From Massospora cicadina (taxonomy: Eukaryota > Entomophthoromycota > Entomophthoromycetes > Entomophthorales > Entomophthoraceae), in contig JAKSZP010005578.1 in assembly GCA_022478985.1 (NCBI GenBank), forward strand, positions 1 through 64,000: DNA of 64,000 nt, given 5' to 3'. The stretch's first letter is position 1. The number at the start of each line of letters is the position of its first letter. The translations under genes and the position numbers were made by a program. The notes below the pieces were generated by a model. It was not told where the DNA came from and did no database searches. It was given only the letters and a program-made list of their open reading frames with translations. Positions 24,188 to 36,270 of this stretch are shown here, in pieces.

Positions 24188-24882
24188 TTGGATTGCTTGA
24201 AGCAGGACGCGGATAACATGGTAATCCAACGTCTACCTCCTCTAAGACCAATAATTACTTTTAGAGGATGTACCACTAGTACCAACACACCAGTGATGGT
24301 GGCACAACCTATAAGTCATATTGATCTTAAAGAAAAATTAATTCTTTTCTATAATTCAAGACAGTTCACTCCTAGCAATGGAACCATAGCCAGATTTCTT
24401 TAATAGTACAAAAATAACATGGATGGAGCTAGTGGCAAGTAAAAAATCGCCATATTCAGGGATGTATGAGATGAGAAGCACAAGGAGTGCTAGGAGCTAC
24501 ATTTTGACCAAATCACACTTGGAAAAGTCAAAGAGATTCTTATTGCCAAGTATAGTAGCATACAGGACGTTCATAATATGAAGAAATAGTTCCTCACCAT
24601 GGGAATGGGGAATTCTGGATCAATTGTGGACTATGCAAACTGTTATTTCCTTAAGTCACAACAGCCTTGGACAACCAGAGCCTTGATTCTAGTTGCCGTG
24701 AAGACTATCTTGTTTAGTTTGCTGAAATCACGCCTGCAACTCCTGATGTATATGACCTTGGGCATTTAACCCGCAGACTCTTTTAAGTCCATTAAGGAGG
24801 CATTGATTGACGTTAAAGCCACATATGAGATGAAAACAAGACATCAGAACCATCAACAATGTTCTTTGTATAAAGGCTTTTT
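24188..24882 (+). pseudogene. Gy-D gag remnant
   Basis: 24188-24403 is open (PPLRPIITFRGCTTSTNTPV, then IDLKEKLILFYNSRQFTP). The following frames give a capsid-like ILIAKYSSIQDVHNMKK-FLTM and SGSIVDYANCYFLKSQQPW, similar in layout to Gy-A and Gy-E gag. The tiny-core LTR element starts at 24888, cutting gag from its zinc knuckle, which now lies at about 29038. Confidence 0.5.
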
Positions 24883-24887
24883 ATGTT

Positions 24888-25861
24888 TGTCATAGAATCA
24901 ACCAGATTGATTTCTCCAATGATTTAAGCAGATAAGGGATGAAATAGGACAATCCTAGCGGAATGGTTTATCAACTTAATTTTGTATGGTTTGATGATTG
25001 TGTGGTGAGTTGCTCCCCAAATTGGGTTGGGCCAAATCTAATCATTCCGCCAAGTTTGGAAGTTAGGATCAAGTGGAGCCAATTGCTGGCCCTAATTGGT
25101 ATAAGGATCACTGGTGACTAATAGCTAGGATGATCCATTTAGTTTAATTAAGAAAATGTCAGTGGAACCCAATGATATGAGTATGAGGTGGCTGAGGTTG
25201 TTTCCAGCGCCTAATATATTAATTGACTATAAAAGTTATAACTGAGCTGTCACATAAAGAAGGCGGAATCCTGAGTAACTGACTAATAAAGAGGTGAAGT
25301 GTGTCATCAGCAAGGAGCCACATTATTCCAAGTCAAAGTGAGTGACTGAAGAGGTTTCCAGCGCATATTAATCAACTTGAAGGTAGAATCCAAATTCAAT
25401 GCTTATTATATAATAAATTATACAACTCACCGGTGACTCAAGGCCAAGGATGAGCCAAAACTAATGTGGACAAAGGGAAGGATGGGGTGTGAGAGTCAAC
25501 GCCACAAAAGTGAGTAGCACAGCAGAAGGCTGAGAAGAATGGTTGGCTGGAAGGTCCAGAGATAACCAATAGGTCAACAGTGGGCGCTGTAGCCCTTTTG
25601 TAAATACTTTAACTATCTGGCGCTTCCCTTTGAATATATAACTCTCTTTGATAATCTACTTTTTAGTTAAGGTTATATCTATTCTTGTTGGTTGGGGGTT
25701 GGTCTGGGGGATTCCCAAATGGTGCGGGTGACATGCCAAGGGGTCAGCTGGCATTGCTGTCCCCATTGCCTAAGGCGAAGTGGCAAGGGCTGACCAGCCT
25801 TCATACTGGTTGGCCTGCTGACCAGCAGAGCTCACTGTCACCATAAAGTGATTTTCTAACA
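24888..25861 (+). repeat. Left LTR of the TRIM-like element
   Basis: 974 bp, TGTCATAG...TCTAACA. It contains TATATAA at about 25635-25641. The stretch 25355-25370 (TTTCCAGCGCATATTA) is the unoccupied equivalent of the H2 insertion site in the right LTR. Confidence 0.85.
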
Positions 25862-26097
25862 GTGGTGCTCTCTAAAGTGGGTTCTTCTGGTTGGTTCCAG
25901 AGTAGCTGAGAGGTTGTTGAGGAGGTGGTGGGGGTGAGCAATCAGTTTGGCCAGGGAGGGGAAGAGCACGTTGGTGTGACCCCAAACCAAAGGTTAGGAT
26001 CTGGCGTTGTTAGTGGCAGGGAGGGGCAAGCCTTGAGCACCTGCCCTACATGCTGAGGCAGGAAGTAAGAGGAATATTATCTGGTTAAGTGGGGGAA
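25862..26097 (+). other. TRIM-like core with PBS and PPT
   Basis: 236 bp. TGGTGCTCTCTAAAG (from 25863) fits a tRNA primer-binding site: its first eight bases complement the 3' end, with CCA, of the tRNA-Ile at 60505-60596, then diverge. The rest is G-rich (GGAGGTGGTGGGGGTGAGC and similar) and may hold a packaging signal. The polypurine tract ends at 26097. Confidence 0.75.
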
Positions 26098-26577
26098 TGT
26101 CAGAAAATTAACTAGATGGATTCCTCTAATGATTTAAGCAGATAAGGGATGAAATAGGACAATCCTAGCGAAATGGCTTATTGACTGAATTTTTTATGGT
26201 TTGATGATTGCATGGTGAGTTGCTCCCCAAATTGGGTTGATCTGATCTGTGCATTCCGCCAGGTTTAGAAGTTAGGATCAAGTGGAGTCAATTGCTAGCC
26301 TGAATTGGTATAAGGATTACCAGAAACTATTAGCCAAGGATGATAGATTTGGTTTATTTAAGTAATTGTTGGTGGAACTTGACAAATTTGAGTGTAAGTT
26401 GACTGAGGTTGTTTCTGGCGCCTAATATTAATTGACTATATAAGTCAAACCTGAGCTGTCACATAAGGAAGGCGGAATCCTGATTAATGACTAATAAGAG
26501 TCAAAGCGTGTCATCAGCAAGGAGCCAAATTATTCCAAGTCAAAGTGAGCGACCAAAGAGGTTTCTGGTGCATATTA

Positions 26578-28445
26578 TATTTATTTGAGGCAAGCCAACC
26601 AGGGGACAGACATTACCAAAACTAATACCAACTAAAACTAACCTAACTACTTGGTACAAAAAAACGCCCTAATGAGCGGATTGAATGAAATGAATCAAAA
26701 AACAACCAACCAGGTGGGCAGCGGAAACTGCTTATCCCTCCATGGCAGAAGGGGAGGGGGTCAGGGGGCTCATCTTCAGCAGCCTCTTTGGCAGCAGCTT
26801 CTTCATCCCTTAGTAGAGTGCGTGTAATGGCTGATAATAATGGCGTGGGGGCATCTGCGGCATGGGGTTTGATATCACTGATGATTGAAATTTCATGGAA
26901 ATTGCCAGCTAGATAAATGGCACTGAGATATTTGGTTAAAGCTTTTTCAGCTTTGATGCAGGTGTCTGGGAGTTTAACAAATGTGGCAATGTTAGTTTAG
27001 GTTATTTTTGCTTTTGGGTTCCATGCTATAGTTGCCACGTTCTGGATAGCATAGTTTGCATTTTTGTATAGCTGGTTCGCCATGATTTTACTTTTTGGAG
27101 TTAGGGTTGCAGGGATAACAGGAGGTGGAATTCCTCCTGTGAGCATTGCTACTGATTTAGCGACAGCTTTATGCAGGGGATAACAATCTGGTGTTGCAGC
27201 TGCTTTGACTGCAAGCTGGTGATCACTGCGAAACAATTCATCATTTGGCTGTGGGGTATAAAGTCAAGGGGGGTATCTGGCGTCCCATTCTGCATTAACA
27301 AACCGCTCAATTTGCAGAGATGGTTCTTCAATGAGCTTACCTAATTCGTCAATTTCAGGCAATAATTCCCATGGGTTTTGGTTGAATTGGATTGGGGAAT
27401 CAGTGTACGGTTGAAGTTTGGTTGACTCATTTGAGGAAGCATGGGATTGAACTAGGATCCAATCTAATGCTTGATTGGTGGAATTATTTATGGCATTGGG
27501 GTGAGGAGGAGGCTGATTGGTGGCTGCAGGTGCAGCTGCTGCATCAGGCTTTGGGGGGGAGGTAGGATTGTGCCCCATACCAGAAATTGTACAGGGTGGG
27601 CATCAGATTGGAGGTCAGTGGATGAGTCATCTGATCTGCAGGAAGTGGTTGAGGAGGGGCACTTGCATTTCGAGTGGTCTAACTCAAAACATGATAAACA
27701 GATAATCTGTCCACCCTCAACGCGGGCCCAAAACAGATGGTCAGGCGCTGAGGGAATAACAGTGCACAGCAGAATTGTCACCACAATTTTATTAAATTCG
27801 GGGCTGATCATGGCATATGCCCAAGGCCCAGCGAGTCATGTGGCCCCATTTGGGACCACAAATTGTAAGATGGGGTTGGAGCCATAGGCTGCCAAACCGT
27901 CCATCAGCTCCTGATGGAGCACTTCAGGGGGAGGTGAGTGGGAAAGTCGGCAAACTGAACCACCAAGGTGGTATCCGCTGGGAGCCAAGTCCAAGTTGTG
28001 GGGAGAGGGTTGCCCTGAAATACCAGGGGCACAGTTGCTGCGTTGGCAGCGTCAGCTTTGCAGGTGAAGCCAAGGTTTAAATACCCCTTATAGAAGAAGA
28101 AATCAATAAAACTGGTGGGTGTCATCACCACCTGTGCCATTTCAATAATGGTTTGGTCATGGTATGGGAATAGTTTCCCATATCTGACCCTTAGGCCATA
28201 ATGCATGTTGCTCCAGGGGAGCACTAGGGGTCAGCAAGGTACTGCTTGGGTATGAGCAAGGTGGGCGTCTAGGTCCTTGGGCAGAACGAATTGTCCCATA
28301 GGTTTGGAATGACTGGGTGAAGCAGTCCTAGCGCATTTTCCTGCCGGATGGAAAATGGATGGGGGAGTTTCGCTGCTGCCCCACACTGGAGAAGCTGGCG
28401 GAGAATCCAAGGACATCAGAGTGAAACTACAACAGGCGAATTTGA
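26578..28445 (-). mobile_element. H2: ORF1-only retroposon, copy 2 (minus strand)
   Basis: 1868 bp, flanked by the 16-bp TSD TTTCTGGTGCATATTA (26562-26577 and 28446-28461). The left LTR of the host element gives the empty site, proving the ends. The minus-strand 3' end reads GTCCCCTGGTTGGC, TTGCCTC, AAATAAATA with no poly(A). The 5' UTR is about 29 bp. Length matches H3 (1872 bp), so both are full-length. Confidence 0.9.
26711..28416 (-). pseudogene. H2 gag-like protein gene, frameshifted
   Basis: ATG at 28416. Visible blocks: MSLDSPPASPVWGSSETPPS, YGKLFPYHDQTIIEMAQVV, KGYLNLGFTCKADAANAATV, DTTLVVQFADFPTHLPL (LINE-ORF1-like region), then the intact knuckle CLSCFELDHSKCKC near 27715-27670. 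A Q/P-rich linker follows, then NQNPWELLPEIDELGKLIEE, FRSDHQLAVKAAATP and KAVAKSVAML, and the C-terminal ADAPTPLLSAITRTLL. Several frame changes separate these. The stop after PPG is mutated to TGG. No EN, RT or protease motif. Confidence 0.65.
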
Positions 28446-28961
28446 TTTCTGGTGCATATTAATCAACTCAAAGGTCAATTCCAAATTCGATTTTTATTGT
28501 ATATAATAAATTATATGGCTCACTGGTGACTTAACACTAAAGATGTACCAAAACTAATGTGGACAAAGGGAAGGATGGGGAGAGAGGGTCGATGCAAGGG
28601 AATAGAGTAGCACAGCAGATGGCTGAGAAGAATGGTTGGCTGGAAGGTCCAGTGATGAGCCAATAGGTCAGCGGTGGGTTCAGTAGACCTTTTGTAAATA
28701 GTATAAATACCTAGCACTTCCCTCTCAATAAATATCTCTTTTTGCTAATCTACATTTTAATTAATTTTATATTTATTCTTGTTGGTTGGAGGTTGTGCTG
28801 AGGGATCCCCAATTAGCATGGGTGACATGCCAAGGAGTCAGCTGGTGCTGCTGGCCCCATTTCCTAAGGCGAAATGGCAAGGGCTGACCAGTCTTCATAC
28901 TGGTTGGCCTGCCAACCAGAAGAGACCACTGTCACTGGAAAAGTGATTTTTCAACAATGTT

Positions 28962-31088
28962 TCTCAAAGCTGAAATTATAAGCCTAAAAAGGATTCTTAC
29001 CGCCTAGGTAAACTTTATTACCCAAATTATGCCAAGTTTAAATATAACAACTGTAAGTAAGAAGGTCACTTTTGGAGAAGTTGTCCTGAGCTAAATTAAC
29101 ATAATAGGGAAGAACCTAAAGATTAGGTCTTAGGATCATACAATTAGTTTGTACACCACACAATGGTTTAATGAAGAGGAACCTGGTTCATGGATTGATT
29201 CAGGATACTATGACAATGGAGCACTAAGTAAAATGGTTGTGCCTACCTGCCTCAGACCTAATTAAGCAAAGTTTGAGCCTGCAAAATTGTTTTACTTGTC
29301 TCAAGCTTTTAAACCCATACAAATCATTGATAGCACCTTGGATGGTAAGGTTCTTGTGGATACCATGTTTAAGAAGATTTCAATTTACCTGATGCTTGCA
29401 AGAAATCCTGCCTACCTGAGGAGTCAAAAGGATTTAGTCAGACAGTCGTTGCCATTCTTACCGTGGGAATGACTATTGGCAAGAGCATAAAAAAGTGGAA
29501 GTCATCATCCGCAAAGTTAAGGTCTTAGCAGTACTGGATCTCACAGCTCTAGTTAACATTATGTCATTCATGCGCTTAAAGTGACATAAGTTTGTCCTAG
29601 ACATCAATCACCAGGCAAAGTTAAGAACTTCTGGCTGGATTCAACCAATGCAATAAAATTTATTCTGTGTTGCTCTTATTTTTTAGCACATTGTTTTCTT
29701 CTCCAGCTGTGGTGCTTGAGAATAAACATTATAATTTCCTAATATATATGCAGTTCTAGTTGAGTTTGGAGGTATCATTGATTTCAATAAGAGTTCATTC
29801 AGTCTTCTCAACTACCAGGTGCCACTTGTATACCAAAGCTTAACAGAAGAAAGAGAAAAATAAGCGGGTATGCCTAGCCAAAAAGAAGCAATTAATCTTA
29901 TCTGGTCAGCTACACCCTGAAGATGTAAGGGTAAAAGCAGCTATTGCAGACTGTAAAAGCAGAGTATGGTTTACCCTTGTAATCCATCTAAGGAATGAAT
30001 CTGATTTTAGGAGAACAAAAGTCATGTTGGGTAACATCATCATTGATATACCTGAACAGATGATGCTCAAAATCTACTGTCCCAAAGGAGTTAAAGAACA
30101 CGAACTCAGAGTGATGCCTTGATTCTATTATTCCACCTACCAAGGAAAAGTTAAAATCCTCTTTAGAAACATCTTCAAGCACCCTGTTAAGATAAAGAAG
30201 GGTAAATTATTGCTAAATGAAAATATGTACCGCTATGCTGACGTTGAATCTGTTCACGCCATCACTAGCATCAAAGAGATTTGGCTGAAAGAGCCAACAA
30301 CAAAGGAATGGACGTGGACTAAATGAATTATTGGACCAATATTTATATATCTTCAGCAAAAACCTAACGATTATGACTTATGCAAGGGAGTAGTTCACAG
30401 GATTGACACTGGGTGCTCTATTTTCTTTCAATAAAAGCCATACTTCTGTTCCAAAGGTGAAAAAGAAGTCATTAGAAGAACTACAGTAGCTTAAGGATGC
30501 AGTAATGGTACAACCTTCTAAGAGTCCCCTAGGCGTCGCCCCTATTGTTTGTCAGAAAGAAGGATGGGACTCACCGCATAGTCATGAGTTAAAAAGATTA
30601 AACAGCACGACAAAGAAAGGTTTTTATACCCTACCATGTAATGACAATGTCTTAAAATGGCTTAGAGGATTGCACTACTTCTCAATCATGAACCTGGTAA
30701 GTGGATATTGGTAGATAGAGCTGTCACCAGACGGCCAGGAGAATTGTGCACTTATTACCAGTCAAGGTTTTTAAAACCAATGCGTATGCCAAAGACCTTT
30801 TGCAATGCTCCAGCTACATTTTAAAAAATAGTAGATCAGATTTTTTTGGGAATTGAAGGTGTTGATTGTACTTAATTAAATTTAATGTATCCCAGTGTTC
30901 AGCAAGACGTTCAGGGATGATCTGGATCACCTTGAAGTAGTTTATCCTGGTTAAGAAAGAACAACCTTAAGCTTAAAAGAAGCAAGTGCTTGTTCCTAAA
31001 AATCCAGGGAAAATTCCTTGGTCATTAAGTGAATTGAAGAGGAATCAAGTCCCAGAAAGTGAAGTTCTAAGCCTTTGTAAATGATTAG
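28962..31088 (+). pseudogene. Gy-D nucleocapsid, protease and RT (5' part)
   Basis: A degenerate knuckle (NNC...GHFWRSCPE) lies at about 29038-29093. The protease remnant VLAVLDLTALVNIMS (29521-29565) has D-L-T in place of D-S/T-G. RT starts near 30505: VQPSKSPLGVAPIVCQKEG, then TKKGFYTLPCNDNVLKWLRG and FSIMNLVSGYW. Later blocks give TFRDDLDHLEVV, LRKNNLKLK and FLGH. The frame is cut at 31088 by the Gy-E insertion and resumes at 39276. The RT catalytic YxDD is not readable. Confidence 0.6.
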
Positions 31089-31852
31089 TATCAGGATTTT
31101 ATTCAGGTTATGCTTTTTATAACATACTACAATACTAGTGCTTTAATTACAGGGATAATCCCCAAAATTATCAAAAAGTGTCAATAACTTTTAGTCTTCT
31201 GATGAGGAAGCTATACCTTAGCATTTAAGTATTCAGAGTTATTTTGATTACTATTAGGCTTCCACTAAGGAAGCTCCAACTTAGTAATTAAGTTGATTAG
31301 GAGATTTAATATGGCTTATATGATAATCAGACTTTCATGAAGTGTCAGGAACTTACCCTGATAGTTTTTAGCTTACCAGACTTTTGGGTGCAATTGCCAC
31401 AACTTTGATAATTCAATTTTGATGGTAGTTCTACCAATAGCATGTCAAATGCAGGAAGTCAATAAATAGTTGAAAATTTAAATTCTGGCGACTGATGTCA
31501 AGGATTTTTATGAGCAGACATTTGATTGCCATTTGTTGCCTAGGGGTTTAGGATTGCTGGCAATTGATGAAACTAATTTCTGATAGGTGGGCATTAAATT
31601 TTTATGAGTCATATATATATATATATATGAAAATGTTATCCTTATTAATATACCTTATCTTAGGTTTAGTAGATTTTTGGTAATATCATTTTGGTTTTTA
31701 TAGACAATAGTTGCCTAAATAATTTAAAGAACAAGGTCACAGTTTACATTAACTGTTATTGGATTGGATTGTACTTCCTGTCATCAAATAGAAAGCTTTA
31801 TTAATTAAGTGTTAGAACCCTCCTAAACCTGTGCAGTCATTCCTTTTTAACA
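31089..31852 (+). repeat. Gy-E 5' LTR
   Basis: 764 bp, ends CTTTTTAACA. It aligns along its length with the 3' LTR (for example CTAGTGCTTTAATTA, TTGATGGTAGTTCTACCAAT and AGAAAGCTTTAT). It contains an (AT)9 microsatellite at 31611-31628 that is much shorter in the 3' LTR. Confidence 0.8.
31611..31628. repeat. (AT)9 microsatellite
   Basis: Nine AT units inside the Gy-E 5' LTR. The 3' LTR has only CTATATATAT at the matching place (about 39045), so it grew after insertion. Confidence 0.8.
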
Positions 31853-31854
31853 AG

Positions 31855-31870
31855 TGGTGCTCATTACAGG
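31855..31870 (+). other. Gy-E primer-binding site
   Basis: TGGTGCTCATTACAGG two bases after the LTR end. It shares its first eight bases with the TRIM-like element PBS and its extended sequence with Gy-B. Confidence 0.6.
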
Positions 31871-31889
31871 TGGTTCTGAGCCAACGTTG

Positions 31890-33010
31890 TCTGTTAGTAG
31901 GGAGTCAAGAGTATGAGCAGTGAACCATTAAGTGAAGGGGAAATGTCTGAGTCAAGGCAGTTGAGGGTGGAACCCCCAAAAGAGTGGACCTAATAGTACT
32001 CTGTAATAAAAACGCTGTAAAATTTATGAGTCAATACATTATCTCATAAAGCATCAAAAGATTCTGAATAAGATATTGCAAAGCTGCAACTGCTAGTAAG
32101 CGATATGAAGACTCTGGACCATGTTGAAGCTATGGGAGTTTAAGCCAAGCTATCAGAATTCAAAGCTATGGTTTTTTACTCATACTCATCAAAAAAGAGA
32201 GGATTTGACGGGGAGAGTCGATGCCACAGAAGTTATTATGACAAAACAGTGTTCAAACATGATCAACATGGAAAATCAAGTCATGCTTCTAGTGGAATTC
32301 TCAGACAAAAATGCTGAACATCTCTGTTGACTTACAGAACAGTTAGATGAAATGCAGCAAAAGTGTATTAGTTGAAGGCATGGAAGTTAATCCAGAAAAA
32401 ATGGGAGAATACTATCAACAATTCTATCTCCAAGTTGGAAGGAACCACAGGTCATTGTTAAGAAAACGCCAAAGGTGAATCTAATTTGTTCAGAGAGGGT
32501 TCCTCATTTGAGGATGATAGCCCTAATGAATCCAGTCATGGAAACCTGTGGGAGGGCCTCATGACTTGGTTGCTTAACTACTATGGGGTCTGAGCATCAT
32601 CAATCTAAAGTTCTTGCTGGTGATGAAATACTTGCAATAATCCCTTCAAGAATGTGGAATTTCTGCCCACTCCAAAATTGGTGGAGCTTCAAAAGAACAA
32701 TGTTTCTGAGTTCTTTAGGCTTGTTGAGATGAACATAAGGTTTTAAGACTGTTAAAAGGCTATTACTATGATCAACTGCCTTGATAAAGCAATTTGAAAT
32801 CTTGTCCTACCCCAATTAGCCACCAATGAATGGACCTACGCGGAGGCCAATGATGCCAATATGAGGAATTTGGCAGACCTTAACACGTCACCAACTGAAA
32901 GAAAAGAATTTGGCAATCAGTTCTGAAAGAATGAGTCCATTGATACCTTCACTGACCAGTTATACCAAGAAGCCCAGATACTAGTGGGGAAGGAGAAGTG
33001 AGTGCTTTTG
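31890..33010 (+). pseudogene. Gy-E gag remnant
   Basis: An early frame reads MSSEPLSEGEMSESRQLRVE. A capsid-like part gives LPTPKLVELQKNNVSEFFRL, then WTYAEANDANMRNLADL and ESIDTFTDQLYQEAQILV, resembling Gy-A gag (WNEAKAALLWEF ... YEFFQSFYFEAQTLV). Several stops interrupt it. Confidence 0.5.
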
Positions 33011-33789
33011 GTGCTTGTATTACAATGAAATTGGCACTTTGAAACCATAAGGATCTAAATTAGTCTATTATCTCTACCTGGAATATGGATACAAAAGCTT
33101 CCCAGATAGTAGAATTTTATGGCTCTATGGGACAACCTTTGATGCCATTAACAAAAGTTACTGTAACGCCAATACTAGCAATATATATTATGTGGAAAAT
33201 TCACTTTTAAGAAATGAGATGTAGATAACCCTGGAGCTAAAGCTAGTACATTTTTAGACCCCATAATACCCAATGTAAGAAATCCAGTCAATTATTTGAA
33301 ATGTGGTAAGAATAACCTTATTTTATAGTCTTACAATTTTAAAGGACAAGATCAATGTGATTGTACCTGCTGAAAATCAAGTGTCCTATGCAGGAAAAGA
33401 TCAGGTGGAATAAACCAGAACTGGTTTACTTTCCTTATGCTCAAGTTCCACCTGGTTTAATAGAATCACTGTGCAGAGCAAATGAGATGAATAATGATGC
33501 TCATGTGGTTACCCATCCAAAAGCAAGTCATCTAAGCATGAAACTTGGAAAAGGTGACGCAGTCATACTTTAAGCAGTCTCAAGACAAGCAAGTGAATAT
33601 GGAGCTAGATGAGTGTTCAATGGGTGATGTTAACATATAGATTCCAATGGCCATCATTAAGGAACAACCCTCGAAATTTAGTTGAAAAGCTTTCCCAATC
33701 CTTTTATTTAGCTAATGATGCTGCAATTTTCCAAGTAAAGAATATTTCATCTTATATATATTGCAATTACTCCAATATTTGGGTAAATT

Positions 33790-33830
33790 GAGCAAGGTTA
33801 GTCATTATTGATAGTGGATCTTCAATTTAA
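33790..33830 (+). pseudogene. Gy-E aspartic protease remnant
   Basis: LVIIDSGSSI is readable, with an intact D-S-G active-site triplet of retropepsins, followed at once by a stop. This is the best-preserved protease signature in the window. Confidence 0.55.
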
Positions 33831-34899
33831 AATTGTGCTATAAAGTCAATGAAAAATCTAAGGCTCACATCTAATGTGGACCTAAATAAGGTTTATGTAA
33901 CAGCGTGCCTGAAAACTACCACTTTGAGGAAAGAATTTATTTCCTTGACTCTACAGCTTAAATCACTCCTTATCACAGCACCAGAAATAGTTTTACCTAA
34001 TCAGAATTATGATATATAATGATTGGCACTGACTTGATGTAACAATATTAATTTTGGTGCAATTTTATGGCGTACTTTTCAAATTCTAGGGCAAACTTTG
34101 CCGCTGTTTTATAACCAGAATGGTAATTCACTACAAAGTAATAGAAACATTTTTATTCTGGTATATGCGGATGGAATCATTACAGTAAAGTATCATCAGA
34201 CTAGTCAACATTCTAGGAAGCTGCTGGGCCAAATTGAGGAATGTTGGTTGATTTCCATAAGGACGCAAAGGCCAACGGTTGTTAATTCCAAATTGCAGTG
34301 TATCATAAGAACTGGTCTTAATTTGAAAATTCCTATATATTAGTATGCCAAAGTCCATGCACTTTGGCAGAAAGGTAGAACTGAAACCCATTTAGCACCT
34401 GGGATTTCAATCCCCAGTCATGGTGAAATTTAAAGACAGGTTGCTAATATACTGGATAGGCCAATACAAATAAAACAGAATCAAACAGTGGCTAACGCTC
34501 ACTTAATTACTCCTACACAACTTTCATCCTTCTATAAATTTGGCCATCTGAGTGAGATGGTATTACCGGAAGACCCAAACTCCAAGGCAATTTATGTTGT
34601 ATTTTATTGAGAGAAAGTGTTGTGGATATCAAAGGTGCAGAATAATTTGAGTCCTTAAATTACTTAAAATAATCCGGTAATTTTCATAAAATAATTATGA
34701 CCTCAGTTTGCTGACATTACAGTTTATAGGGTTGACATTGGGATCAACTGTAAATTCAAATGCGGCTAAATAGTGGTTTGTGGGAAAGTGAGGCCACAGT
34801 TTCTAGTGAAGTTTCTAAACTACTTGACCATGTGTTGTTGGTCCCATCTTCATGCTCTTGGTCATATCCAATCTTAATTGTGAAAAATAAAGTTGGATC

Positions 34900-35330
34900 C
34901 AACTGAGTGGTAATATAACAATCAGCTAATTAAAATACCAAATAAGGACTCCTCCTGCTACCGTGGATGAATGATGCTCTTGATCATCTAGTAGTGACCA
35001 ATCTTTTCAGCAATAAGTCCTATATCTAAAGACTGAAAAATTTACCTACTTAATTAGGATCAAAAAATGTGAGATCATTACTGGCTGTGGATTATATCAA
35101 CTTATGCAGATGCCTTAAGGTCTTTACAATGTATCAGCGACGTTTTAACAAGCAATTATTACTGTAATAGGTGATCTAAATTTGTTGCACATTCTTTTCT
35201 ACCTAGATGATATCAACTTCGTTAGTCACACTTTTACAGAACACCTCATATACTTGGAAGAAGTTTTCAAAAAACTATCAGCAAATTTTTGGATAAACCT
35301 TAGAAATGTCACTTCTTTTTAAAAAAAAAT
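34900..35330 (+). pseudogene. Gy-E reverse transcriptase remnant
   Basis: LLPWMNDALDHL matches the gypsy PLPxxDDLLDxL block, then CGLYQLMQMP-GLYNVSATF, and near 35195 the catalytic block ILFYLDDINFVSHTFTEHLI with YLDD intact, followed by YLEEVFKKL. Frame changes separate these blocks. Confidence 0.6.
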
Positions 35331-35746
35331 TCTCAGGTTTTATTGTAGTGATGATAGACTACTCCCTAAAAAAACCTTGAGTTGAGACAATTTAAGCATT
35401 GGACAACCAAAGTGTGTTCAATTGTGAAGTTTTTTAGGAATTTTTAGTTATTATTTCCAGCTCATTATATAATTTGCTTACATCGCTGAGCCTCTTTTCC
35501 AGCTGTTAAAGAACCCTATGAAAGGCTTTGCATGTAATAAGAAAGCCCAAGTCTCCTTCAATGCTCTTATAATGTGTTTGATGACTGTTGGAAATTTCAG
35601 CTGACCAAATTATCCATCCTTTTTAGAGTTAAAAAGTTTTAAAGATTGCTATTTCTAATATGATATTGGCAATGATTGCTGACTAAAATATCAGTTATAT
35701 TTTATCAAATGGAAGGGATCAGATGATTATTTTATTTAGTATTTTT

Positions 35747-36270
35747 GTTGGGATTGTTCCTGACAATATTGAGCAGGTATTTAGGGATGAAGTAACACCT
35801 GATAGTTTTATCACTATGAGGAATCATTCTGATGAACAGTTAGGGAGTTTTAAAACTACCAAGGTGTTTTTAATGCTTGTTATAATGATAGAAGCGTCAT
35901 CAGGCAACACAACCCTAATCAATTGGTGTCTGACTCCTGACACTAATATATCAGTTGCTGAACATTGAGAATTACGCTACTTAAGAATAATCAAGGCAAA
36001 GATACCCACCAGTATATGGAAGCTAAACCTTAAGGGTCAAACCATCAGGGGAACAATCAATTAATCTCCAGTGGAAAGCTGAAAAGCTATGCGCCAAGTG
36101 TACTATAAAAACCCTCGTTTTTCCTCAAATAAATACAGATCTCATATTTTATAATACTCTACTTGTTTATACATTATTTTTATAGCTTACTCTTAGGATA
36201 AGAGTGCAAGGATTGGATATCCTTAGGTTGTTGTTATCAGATCTCCTCTTGGCTCTGCATGAAGAGAATA
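35747..36270 (+). repeat. Possible solo LTR inside Gy-E
   Basis: It begins TGTTGGGATTGTTCC and includes an ACTATAAAAACCC TATA box (about 36100) and an AAATAAATAC signal shortly after, an LTR-like layout where RNase H and linker are expected. It has no partner in the window and its right boundary is a guess. Confidence 0.25.

Larger units (their letters stand above)
24888..28956 (+). mobile_element. Nonautonomous LTR element with a 236-bp core (TRIM-like)
   Basis: Two LTRs of 974 and 975 bp (the second excluding H2 and its TSD) bracket only 236 bp. The element begins TGTCA and ends CAACA and is flanked by a 5-bp TSD ATGTT (24883-24887 and 28957-28961). A primer-binding-type TGGTGCTC starts at 25863 and a polypurine tract (AAGTGGGGGAA) ends at 26097. 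There is no coding capacity. It must have been mobilised by another LTR element, probably a gypsy since the same primer-binding start occurs in Gy-E. Confidence 0.85.
26098..28956 (+). repeat. Right LTR of the TRIM-like element, split by H2
   Basis: TGTCAGAAAATTAAC...TTTTTCAACA. H2 and one TSD copy (1884 bp) are inserted. Removing them leaves about 975 bp matching the left LTR throughout. Confidence 0.85.
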
